This document shows, one piece after another, positions 1 through 5,706 of a DNA stretch of 9,435 bases. The notes below the pieces were generated by a model that was not told where the DNA came from, made no database searches, and worked only from the letters and a program-made list of their open reading frames with translations. This DNA is from 38-11 sp927435965 (GTDB lineage Bacteria; Bacillota; Clostridia; Tissierellales; Dethiosulfatibacteraceae): assembly GCA_927435965.1 (NCBI GenBank), contig CAKMKB010000101.1:1-9435 (forward strand). Reading direction: 5' to 3'. Both the position numbers and the translations under genes were made by a program. Within the stretch, counting starts at the first letter, position 1. Each line of letters starts with the position of its first letter.

Positions 1-110
1 CCAATAGAAAAATCCTTTGAATTCTTTATTTTCTTGCTAGAGTTGATCCCCACATAGGATACCACCATTAAAGTCAAAACTGTGCTGATCAGATACGCTC
101 CATTTTCCAA
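1..110 (-). CDS. Sodium:solute symporter (SSS family), N-terminal fragment
   Basis: Only the first 36 codons lie in the window; the gene continues past the left edge. The visible protein begins MENGAYLIST, continues with a hydrophobic first membrane helix (about residues 5-23), then the basic loop GINSSKKIKNSKDFSIG. This helix followed by a (K/R)-rich segment ending in S-x-DF-x-x-(A/G)G is the usual start of SSS-family symporters, which couple sodium entry to uptake of organic acids, amino acids, sugars or similar solutes. The start is a TTG at 108-110, chosen because an AAGGAG ribosome binding site (118-123) lies 7 bases upstream. An ATG at 101-103 is in another frame and meets a stop after four codons. 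It lies 80 bases after the YfcC-type carrier and is probably the next gene of the same operon. The family call rests on a short segment, so the substrate is unknown. Confidence 0.66.
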   Translation of the reverse strand, partial: MENGAYLISTVLTLMVVSYVGINSSKKIKNSKDFSI

Positions 111-117
111 ATCTTTT

Positions 118-123
118 CTCCTT
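118..123 (-). promoter_or_regulatory. Ribosome binding site for the SSS symporter (decides the TTG start)
   Basis: On the minus strand AAGGAG is followed by 7 bases and TTG. This is the only good Shine-Dalgarno sequence in front of the open frame that runs to the left edge, and it supports initiation at the non-ATG codon at 108-110. Confidence 0.65.
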
Positions 124-147
124 AATTATTCTGATAATAGAAATGTA

Positions 148-172
148 GCTGGATATCAATATGATACCCAGC
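148..172 (-). other. Intercistronic hairpin between the YfcC-type carrier and the SSS symporter
   Basis: GCTGGGTATCA (162-172) and TGATATCCAGC (148-158), read on the minus strand, form an 11-pair stem with one G-U pair and a 3-base loop. No real T-run follows (TACATTTC), so it is not a good rho-independent terminator. It sits 19 bases after the carrier stop codon and about 25 bases before the next ribosome binding site. It may protect or delimit the upstream message, or lower expression of the downstream gene. The structure is directly visible; the role is inference. Confidence 0.55.
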
Positions 173-190
173 CTTTAGCAACTATTTATA

Positions 191-1636
191 TTAGAATGGG
201 CCGTAATTAATCATTTGTGCAATAGCTACCAATATAATACCAACTCCAGTTAGTATAAGGACAAGTTTTGAGATATGTTTAAACCATGCTCCATAAGGTA
301 TGTCAGCAAAGGCCAAGTAGTATATCATAGAAGGCCAAAGCATGTTTGTTATACCATCACCAAATTGGAAAGCCAATACCGAGGTTTGTCTTGTAATTCC
401 AAGCACATCTGATAAAGGTATCATTATTGGCATGGTCGCTGCAGCTTGACCACTTCCGGATCCAATAAAGAAGTTGATGAGGGATTGAATGATAAACATA
501 CCAACAGCTGCGATTGATGCGCTTAAACCCATAATTGGTTGAGATAAGCCATATACGATTGTGTCCAATATAGCACCTTGCTCCAAAATCAATACGATTG
601 CTCTGGCAAAACCAACTATCAATGCACCAAATGTCACACCAGACATTCCTTTGGTCATGTGACGGGCTAATTGGTTTGGAGAGAACCCCCCAACAATACC
701 TGCTAGTAATCCTAAACCTAAGAAGAGGGCAGCAAGTTCAGTTGTATACCAACCATATTGGATCGTTCCATAAACTAACAATATGATGTTTATGGCAAAA
801 ACTGCTAGAACCATTTTGTGTCTGGTTGTTAAATGTCCAACATCTTTAAGCTCGAAATCACTTGGATTTCTGTCGCCTTCATAACCATAGATGATACTCT
901 TTGTAGGATCAGCCTTAACTTTTTTTGCATATCGTAAAATAAATACCAAGCCTATGGCTAAGAATACGACGTAGCAGATGATTCTGAACAACATACCTGA
1001 AAACAAAGGTAGTTCAGCGATACTTTGCGCAACACCTATTGTAAAAGGGTTAAGGAAAGCCCCTGCAAAACCAATCCATGCCGCTGTTCTGACAATGTGG
1101 AAACCAACAACTCTATCGTACCCCAAAGCCAATGACATGGAAATTACCAATGGAATAAATGGAATAGTTTCCTCAGCAAATCCGAAAACAGCACCCAACA
1201 TTGTGAAAATTATTGTGACAGACACAAGAAGCAAAGTATCCTTTCCTTCCATGCGCTTAACCAGATGAAGTATAACAGCATCCAAAGCACCTGTTCCTCT
1301 AATAATTTCGATAGCTCCTGATATGATAAAGATAAACGCTATAATACTTCCTGAAGCCGCGATACCTCTTGGTATAGCTTGAAGCATTCCGAAAACGCCA
1401 ACTGTTTTATTATCAATCAACTTAAATGACGCTGAATCAACTACAGTTCTTCCAGAAGCAGGATCGACAATTCTGTCGTAGGCACCTGACGGGATTACCC
1501 AGGTTAGGAACATAGCAATGAGAACTAAAGAAAAGATGATAACGTATCCATTGGGTTTTTTTAACCCTTCAATAAAACTGCCCTGACTGTTTGGTTTTTT
1601 TAATTCTTCTTTACTGCTTTGATTATTTGAACTCAT
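191..1636 (-). CDS. YfcC/DcuC-family membrane carrier
   Basis: A 481-residue polytopic inner-membrane protein of the YfcC branch of the C4-dicarboxylate anaerobic carrier (DcuC, PF03606) superfamily. A charged cytoplasmic N-terminus (1-29) is followed by a first helix at about 31-50 and an extracytoplasmic loop, with about a dozen helices overall and a charged central loop at 236-273. Family signatures are FGFAEETIPFIPL (151-163), AGAFLNPFTIGVAQ (191-204), the re-entrant-like IGSGSGQAAATMPIM (391-405) and FQFGDGITNMLWP (423-435). Length is typical of YfcC proteins. Family members are annotated as transporters of dicarboxylates, amino acids or peptides, but few substrates are proven. It starts 7 bases after the hydrolase stop, and its AGGAGG site (1647-1652) lies inside the end of that gene, so co-transcription is very likely. 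Being in the AtuA operon, it probably imports the operon's substrate or exports a product. Confidence 0.9.
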   Translation of the reverse strand: MSSNNQSSKEELKKPNSQGSFIEGLKKPNGYVIIFSLVLIAMFLTWVIPSGAYDRIVDPASGRTVVDSASFKLIDNKTVGVFGMLQAIPRGIAASGSIIAFIFIISGAIEIIRGTGALDAVILHLVKRMEGKDTLLLVSVTIIFTMLGAVFGFAEETIPFIPLVISMSLALGYDRVVGFHIVRTAAWIGFAGAFLNPFTIGVAQSIAELPLFSGMLFRIICYVVFLAIGLVFILRYAKKVKADPTKSIIYGYEGDRNPSDFELKDVGHLTTRHKMVLAVFAINIILLVYGTIQYGWYTTELAALFLGLGLLAGIVGGFSPNQLARHMTKGMSGVTFGALIVGFARAIVLILEQGAILDTIVYGLSQPIMGLSASIAAVGMFIIQSLINFFIGSGSGQAAATMPIMIPLSDVLGITRQTSVLAFQFGDGITNMLWPSMIYYLAFADIPYGAWFKHISKLVLILTGVGIILVAIAQMINYGPF

Positions 1637-1643
1637 AAATAAA

Positions 1644-2357
1644 TTACCTCCTGTTTATCGAACTTTTTTCGATGAAAGCTGTAAAAATTGCTGATGCTCT
1701 TGCATCTCCCCACAACAATTCTTCTGGATGAAACTGAGTACCTACTATAAATTGATCACCTCTCCTTTCTATAGCTTCAATGACGCCATCTTCAGAGATG
1801 GCTGTCGCGTAAAAGCCTTCTGGCACTTCTTCAACTTTTTGGACGTGGAAACTATTAACTTTCCAATCATTCTCTTTGACAATCTGGTTAAGTAGGCTTT
1901 CGTCAATCAGATTGACCTTATGCCATGGATCACTTCCTGGCAGGTTTTGTTTATGCCCGTCAATCACCTCATCTGAAAGTCTACCCCCAAAAACCTCAAT
2001 TAACATCTGGAATCCTCTGCATATTCCGAGAATCGGTTTATCGGATTCTAAAACAGATTTCATTAGTATTGATTCGAAATCATATCTGTTGGGTTGTTGT
2101 TCTCGCAATGAAGGCATTGATTCTTTGGAAAACCTTTTTGCATCTCCACCACCTGTAAACAAAAATCCATCTATCATGCCAATCAAAAGATCAATATCAT
2201 TGTGTGGCATCTGAGGAATCAGAATTGGTGTGCCTCCAGCTTCTATAACGGCTTCGATATAGGGTCTGCCAGCATAATTATAACCTCCACTTTCAATAGA
2301 ATCATTCCATGTTTCTACACTCCATGCTGTAGTGATGCCAATAATTGGTTTATTCAT
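1644..2357 (-). CDS. Class I glutamine amidotransferase-like hydrolase (peptidase C26, gamma-glutamyl-GABA hydrolase family)
   Basis: A 237-residue cytoplasmic protein related to PuuD-type gamma-glutamyl hydrolases. It has the N-terminal KPIIGIT strand, the LFTGGGDA turn (67-73), the nucleophile elbow GICRGFQ with Cys113, and the TQFHPEE segment with His210 and Glu212, completing a Cys-His-Glu triad. Length is normal for the family (about 240). Two places differ from typical members. The usual GG-x-D-(V/I)-x-P block after strand 3 is GGGDAKRF, and the usual NS-x-HHQ is NSFHVQ (168-173), losing one histidine. Substrate specificity may therefore differ from gamma-Glu-GABA. The start chosen is the ATG at 2355-2357, 6 bases after AAGGAGG; a GTG two codons earlier touches that site directly and is unlikely. 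ATGAATAA overlaps the end of the DUF4387 gene by 8 bases, suggesting translational coupling. Cleavage of a gamma-glutamyl amide in the operon's pathway is an inference. Confidence 0.88.
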   Translation of the reverse strand: MNKPIIGITTAWSVETWNDSIESGGYNYAGRPYIEAVIEAGGTPILIPQMPHNDIDLLIGMIDGFLFTGGGDAKRFSKESMPSLREQQPNRYDFESILMKSVLESDKPILGICRGFQMLIEVFGGRLSDEVIDGHKQNLPGSDPWHKVNLIDESLLNQIVKENDWKVNSFHVQKVEEVPEGFYATAISEDGVIEAIERRGDQFIVGTQFHPEELLWGDARASAIFTAFIEKSSINRR

Positions 2358-2694
2358 ATTCACCCTCCTTTTCGTTTATTGGAATCTCTATATCCAGTAA
2401 TGGCGGATATTGTTGACATCCAAAAATATCTCCTTCACCAGGGCTTCCGCTTGGCTTTGTCCGGTAGATAGTAAACTTGATTGCGTTTGCAGGGTCATAC
2501 TCTACAAAGTCACAAATTCTTTCGACTGGTATACCATATAACTTAGCCATTGTTTCAATGGTGATTGCTTTACTAGACTTCACCAATTCGTAATTTTCTT
2601 TTTCTCTAAAGATGATATCAAATGTAATTTTGTCAGTGCCGGCGTTCTTGCTTCTTATAGTTTTTGCCAAATCAACTAATTTAACTGTTTTCAT
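2350..2694 (-). CDS. DUF4387 family protein (AtuA partner)
   Basis: A 114-residue soluble protein. Its opening VKLVDLAKTIRSKNAGTD and its closing PGEGDIFGCQQYPPLLDIEIPI are recognisable as DUF4387, a small domain found next to AtuA/DUF1446 proteins and fused to the C-terminus of some of them. No catalytic residues are known for this domain; the conserved K-(S/N)-x-N-AG motif near residues 14-19 and the G-x-x-D-x-x-G-x-Q-Q-Y motif near the end are the most striking features. Length is typical for the stand-alone form. It starts 14 bases after the AtuA stop with AAGGAG (2701-2706) 6 bases before the ATG, and its last 8 bases overlap the hydrolase start. It probably forms a complex with the preceding AtuA-family protein, inferred from their constant pairing. 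Biochemical role is unknown. Confidence 0.85.
   Translation of the reverse strand: MKTVKLVDLAKTIRSKNAGTDKITFDIIFREKENYELVKSSKAITIETMAKLYGIPVERICDFVEYDPANAIKFTIYRTKPSGSPGEGDIFGCQQYPPLLDIEIPINEKEGEYE
2364..2370 (-). promoter_or_regulatory. Ribosome binding site that decides the start of the C26 hydrolase
   Basis: AAGGAGG on the minus strand abuts a GTG (2361-2363) with no spacing but lies 6 bases before the in-frame ATG at 2355-2357. The ATG is therefore the real start. The site is inside the last codons of the DUF4387 gene. Confidence 0.8.
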
Positions 2695-2708
2695 TTTAGT
2701 CTCCTTTG

Positions 2709-4079
2709 TTAATTACCGATTTCAATAGTTTTGACTTCAAACAATTCCATTGGATCATCAACTGGTATGATGTGGTCCATTGTCCAAATGTATGCTGGTG
2801 TTGCTTTTAAAACCTCATCTATTACAAAAGCGGCAGTTCCAGCTGTACCTTTAACCTCTGGCAATCTTGCATAGAAGATCTGACGTGTCGCGATCATAGT
2901 GATTTCTTCCGCAGCTTCAACCGTCTGAGCAATGCCTTCAACAATAATACACAGCTCATGCGACTTGGTTTCTTTAATCGGTTCAAGATCGCCCATTACT
3001 CCATTCTTTCCAAATATTTTGTAATAGACCTCGTATCCTGTCTCTCCGAATCTTTCTTTCACTTGATCTCTTGACCACTGAATCACCTTGTCTATGTGTT
3101 TGATAGTATAAGGATCTCTGATACCTGCAATTCCAATAAACCTTTCACCGACTTTACCAGATCCTTCGAGTTTAACCATTATCGATCCTTTTATAGGTAC
3201 AAATTTTGAGCCTGTCACTCTAGTGGTCTTGTCATCATATTGCTCATAAACACAATCAGTCATATCAAGCATACCGCCAGCAAAGAATTCGAAGTAAGGA
3301 TTGGTTCGCTCATACATGGCATGTCCAGCAACTGATGCTATTGTGCAACGTTGATAGGGACTCATGGCCGTTACTTTTACATCGTCTTGAGTTATGGTAC
3401 CAATTACAGATTCTTTAGCAGCATAGGGTTCTGCACAGAAAGATGCACATTCCAACACTTTCCCCAAGTAATAAGCCTGGTCTTCTGGGAATCCATGGTA
3501 GATTGCCGGTGCAGCAAAAATAGCAGCATCACTGGATCGACCGCCTATAATTACATCCGCGCCCAATTCCAAGGCTTTAATAAATGGATGAACTCCTGCA
3601 ACTGCTACAATACGGGCAGTCTTTTCTAAATCTTCCATATTAAGGGGATTTCTTCCATCAAGTCCTTCTACAACTATACCATTGTCCATTTTATCGATGA
3701 TATAGCTTTTATCCACTTCAGAATAGAAGTAGGCGAGTTTGAAAGGAGGAAGATTGTGTTTTTTTGCCAATTGCCTAATGAATTCGATGTACATATCCAC
3801 TCGACTATTACTTCCAGTATCTCCTGACGAACCAATGATCATAGGGACGCCCTGTTCTCTAGCTGCTATCAACATTAGCTCAAGATCGTGCTTTTGCCAT
3901 TCATGATGACTAGTAGAGATATCTTGACCTAATGGTACTGGTCCAATATCATCACTACCGGAGTCACAGCAATAATAATCGGGTTTGGTAGCCGCACCAA
4001 TCCAAAAGCTTTCCTCCTTAGTAGGTGCAAAACCCAAATGCCCATTAGGACATATTATTCTAAGTTCTTTTTTTTCCAT
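2709..4079 (-). CDS. AtuA-family protein (DUF1446, acyclic terpene utilization family)
   Basis: A 456-residue cytoplasmic protein of the AtuA family (PF07287). The opening LRIICPNGHLGFAPTKEESF, the Gly-rich IIGSSGDTGSNSRVD block, the GGRSSDAAIFAAPAIYHGFP block and the central GERFIGIAGIRDPYTI segment are characteristic. AtuA is named from acyclic terpene utilization in Pseudomonas, where it is essential but has no firmly established reaction; the many clostridial members are not known to act on terpenes, so the gene symbol is not assigned. The frame is open up to 4190, but the ATG at 4077-4079 is chosen because AGGAG lies 6 bases upstream, homologous sequence starts there, and the longer form would run across the sigma-54 promoter. 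It is the first gene of the operon, followed by DUF4387 after 14 bases. It probably acts with DUF4387 on an organic acid or CoA-type intermediate, but this is only inference. Confidence 0.88.
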   Translation of the reverse strand: MEKKELRIICPNGHLGFAPTKEESFWIGAATKPDYYCCDSGSDDIGPVPLGQDISTSHHEWQKHDLELMLIAAREQGVPMIIGSSGDTGSNSRVDMYIEFIRQLAKKHNLPPFKLAYFYSEVDKSYIIDKMDNGIVVEGLDGRNPLNMEDLEKTARIVAVAGVHPFIKALELGADVIIGGRSSDAAIFAAPAIYHGFPEDQAYYLGKVLECASFCAEPYAAKESVIGTITQDDVKVTAMSPYQRCTIASVAGHAMYERTNPYFEFFAGGMLDMTDCVYEQYDDKTTRVTGSKFVPIKGSIMVKLEGSGKVGERFIGIAGIRDPYTIKHIDKVIQWSRDQVKERFGETGYEVYYKIFGKNGVMGDLEPIKETKSHELCIIVEGIAQTVEAAEEITMIATRQIFYARLPEVKGTAGTAAFVIDEVLKATPAYIWTMDHIIPVDDPMELFEVKTIEIGN

Positions 4080-4085
4080 TGCTAT

Positions 4086-4092
4086 CTCCTTT
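4086..4092 (-). promoter_or_regulatory. Ribosome binding site that decides the AtuA-family start
   Basis: AAAGGAG is 6 bases upstream of the ATG at 4077-4079. No comparable site precedes the upstream in-frame ATG at 4190, which also lies upstream of the predicted transcription start. The leader would be roughly 35 bases. Confidence 0.85.
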
Positions 4093-4125
4093 TTATCGAA
4101 ATTACTGATATATAGATATGTATAA

Positions 4126-4141
4126 TGCACTTTTCGTGCCA
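4126..4141 (-). promoter_or_regulatory. Sigma-54 (-24/-12) promoter of the AtuA operon
   Basis: On the minus strand TGGCACGAAAAGTGCA matches the sigma-54 consensus TGGCACG-N4-TTGCA with one mismatch (G for the first T of the -12 box). GG (4139-4140) and GC (4127-4128) are separated by exactly 10 bases, the invariant spacing. The start of transcription should fall near 4115, leaving a short leader before the AtuA-family gene. An NtrC-type activator gene ends only about 210 bases upstream on the same strand, which fits a dedicated regulator. The match is seen directly; activity is inferred. Confidence 0.88.
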
Positions 4142-4189
4142 ACAATTTATTTAAATCTATGAAAATGTCAATTTTAACAGTTATAAGCA

Positions 4190-4200
4190 CTGAATTTCAG
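4190..4200. promoter_or_regulatory. Inverted repeat, possible regulator site close to the sigma-54 promoter
   Basis: CTGAA-T-TTCAG is a perfect 5+1+5 palindrome about 50 bases upstream of the -24 box (about -80 from the predicted start). It could be an activator or bending-protein site. Palindromes this short also occur by chance in A+T-rich DNA. Confidence 0.25.
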
Positions 4201-4219
4201 TTGATTCAAGGGATCGGAA

Positions 4220-4261
4220 TAAAAAAATAAGAAACCTAAGTGTTTATTGAGGAATCTTATT
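4220..4261 (-). terminator. Rho-independent terminator after the two-component operon
   Basis: Minus-strand AATAAGATTCCT (4250-4261) and AGGTTTCTTATT (4226-4237) pair as 7 bp, a 2x2 internal mismatch and 3 bp around a 12-base loop, and lead straight into a run of T residues (4221-4227). It lies about 90 bases after the response-regulator stop and about 80 bases before the sigma-54 promoter, so it separates the regulatory operon from the catabolic one. Confidence 0.72.
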
Positions 4262-4281
4262 TGTGCTATTAAATCAATTGA

Positions 4282-4300
4282 TGTGTTAGAAAAATACACA
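4282..4300. promoter_or_regulatory. Candidate upstream activator site (TGTGT-N9-ACACA)
   Basis: TGTGT (4282-4286) and ACACA (4296-4300) form a symmetric pair centred about 175 bases upstream of the predicted start of the sigma-54 promoter, within the usual range for NtrC-type enhancers. It shares TGTG/CACA half-sites with the palindrome at 4336-4348, though the spacing differs. Confidence 0.35.
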
Positions 4301-4335
4301 GATACGATTTAAAGAAAAGATGGGTATTGTTAAAT

Positions 4336-4348
4336 AATGTGACACATT
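4336..4348. promoter_or_regulatory. Candidate upstream activator site (AATGTG-A-CACATT)
   Basis: A perfect 6+1+6 palindrome placed 2 bases after the response-regulator stop codon and centred about 225 bases upstream of the predicted sigma-54 start. It is the most symmetric element in the intergenic region and a good candidate for dimer binding by the Fis-type HTH of the neighbouring activator. It might alternatively contribute to RNA folding at the end of that gene. Confidence 0.4.
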
Positions 4349-4350
4349 TA

Positions 4351-5703
4351 TCAGTCTATACTATATTCTTTGATTTTTTTGTATAGGGTTTGTCGTTTTA
4401 TTCCCAAAATATCTGCGGCTTTACTCTTGTTAAAATTAACTTTCTTGAGGGTGTTATAGATAATGATCTTTTCGTATTCTTTCAAGGTTATTGTATCTTG
4501 AGAGGCTGTGATTACATTATCAGAGTTTATGTAATCACTCAGGTGGTTTGTTGTAAGAGTTGTATCTGTAGGATCAGAAATAGCAATAGCTCTTTCTATG
4601 ACGTTTTTTAGTTCTCTTACATTTCCCTTCCAATCATGTGAAATCAGGAAATCCAGAGCATCCATATCAATCATATTGATACTTTTGCAGTACTCATCAT
4701 TATATTCTGTCATAAAATGGTCTATCATCAATGGTATGTCTTCTTTTCTTTCACGTAAGGGTGGAATGTGAAGTTGAATCACATTTAACCGATAGAACAG
4801 ATCTTCTCGAAAATTCCCCAAACGTATTTCCTCAGTGAGATCCTTATTAGTAGCTGCTATGATTCTGACGTTAACATTTTTACTTTCAGTTGAGCCAATT
4901 CTATCTAATTGACGTTCTTGCAAAACCCTGAGGAATTTGACCTGTACATTCAATGGTAACTCTCCTACTTCATCCAATAGTATGGTTCCGCCATCTGCTT
5001 GTTCAAACTTTCCTGTTTTACTCTTGTCAGCACCGGTGAAAGACCCTTTCTCAAATCCAAAAAGTTCGCTTTCTATCAAAGTCTCCGGTATAGCACCGCA
5101 GTTGATGACTACAAACTTCTCGTTCTTTCGGTCACTTTTGTTATGAATAAGTCTTGCGAATACCTCTTTACCAACACCGCTTTCACCTGTAATCAAAACA
5201 GTGGCTTTGCTGTTTGCAATTCTGTCCACCAATGTGAAAATCCCTTGAATCTTAGGGCTTTTCCCGATAATTCCTGAATGTTTCATAGTCTCATCTATTT
5301 GTTTCCTTAATCGGGTGTTTTCTTCTATTAGTTTTCTTTTTTCAATAGCCTTTTCGACAACAACCAGAATCTCTTCTGTGGAGAAAGATTTTTGAACATA
5401 ATCAAAAGCACCTGCTTTCATTGCATCTACAGCAGATTTAATGTCTGCATAAGCTGTGATGAGAATCACCTGGAGATTTTTGTCTACCTTCAATGCTTGA
5501 TGCATTAGTTCGATGCCGTCCATTTTCGGCATTCTTAGGTCTGTCACAACAACATCTATCAGATGACTTTCTAGGATAGTAATTGCATCAAAACCATTAT
5601 CCGCAAGATAGACATCATAACCAGCATCTTCAAATAAAATTTTGAGTGTATCTCTGATGGATTTTTCATCGTCTACTAACAATATGGTATTTTTACTGAG
5701 CAT
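4351..5703 (-). CDS. NtrC-type sigma-54-dependent response regulator
   Basis: A 450-residue cytoplasmic transcription activator. The receiver domain (about 5-120) has acidic residues D11/D12, phospho-acceptor D55 in VVTDLRMPKMDG, T83 and K105. The AAA+ sigma-54 interaction domain (about 142-375) has Walker A GESGVGKE (173-180), the sigma-54 contact loop as GSFTGA (220-225, a tolerated variant of GAFTGA), Walker B GGTILLDEVGEL (238-249) and the WKGNVREL sensor II segment (358-365). A Fis-type HTH (about 408-447) ends in SKAADILGIKRQTLYKKIKEY. Length is typical. The proline that normally follows the receiver lysine (KP) is Ser106 here. It starts 3 bases after the kinase stop, with AAGGAG (5715-5720) inside the kinase gene, so the two are co-translated partners. 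The likely target is the sigma-54 promoter at 4126-4141, an inference from position and promoter type. Confidence 0.95.
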   Translation of the reverse strand: MLSKNTILLVDDEKSIRDTLKILFEDAGYDVYLADNGFDAITILESHLIDVVVTDLRMPKMDGIELMHQALKVDKNLQVILITAYADIKSAVDAMKAGAFDYVQKSFSTEEILVVVEKAIEKRKLIEENTRLRKQIDETMKHSGIIGKSPKIQGIFTLVDRIANSKATVLITGESGVGKEVFARLIHNKSDRKNEKFVVINCGAIPETLIESELFGFEKGSFTGADKSKTGKFEQADGGTILLDEVGELPLNVQVKFLRVLQERQLDRIGSTESKNVNVRIIAATNKDLTEEIRLGNFREDLFYRLNVIQLHIPPLRERKEDIPLMIDHFMTEYNDEYCKSINMIDMDALDFLISHDWKGNVRELKNVIERAIAISDPTDTTLTTNHLSDYINSDNVITASQDTITLKEYEKIIIYNTLKKVNFNKSKAADILGIKRQTLYKKIKEYSID

Positions 5704-5706
5704 CGA

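Noticed and set aside
598..1268. Plus-strand open frames of 62 and 96 codons inside the carrier gene
   Set aside because: They are antisense to a well-supported membrane protein, have no ribosome binding sites and show no family features.
2361..2363. GTG start for the C26 hydrolase
   Set aside because: It directly abuts the AAGGAGG with zero spacing; the ATG two codons later has ideal spacing.
1876..2471. Plus-strand open frames of 77 to 112 codons across the hydrolase and DUF4387 genes
   Set aside because: They overlap each other and conserved genes on the other strand; composition is that of antisense shadow frames.
3351..3629. Plus-strand 92-codon frame within the AtuA-family gene
   Set aside because: Antisense to conserved AtuA blocks, with no initiation signal.
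4080..4190. N-terminal extension of the AtuA-family protein by 37 residues to an ATG at 4190
   Set aside because: It has no ribosome binding site, is not family-like, and spans the sigma-54 promoter and predicted transcription start; the ATG at 4077-4079 has an excellent AGGAG.
4390..5277. Plus-strand frames of 69 to 92 codons within the response regulator
   Set aside because: Antisense to invariant AAA+ and HTH motifs and without start signals.
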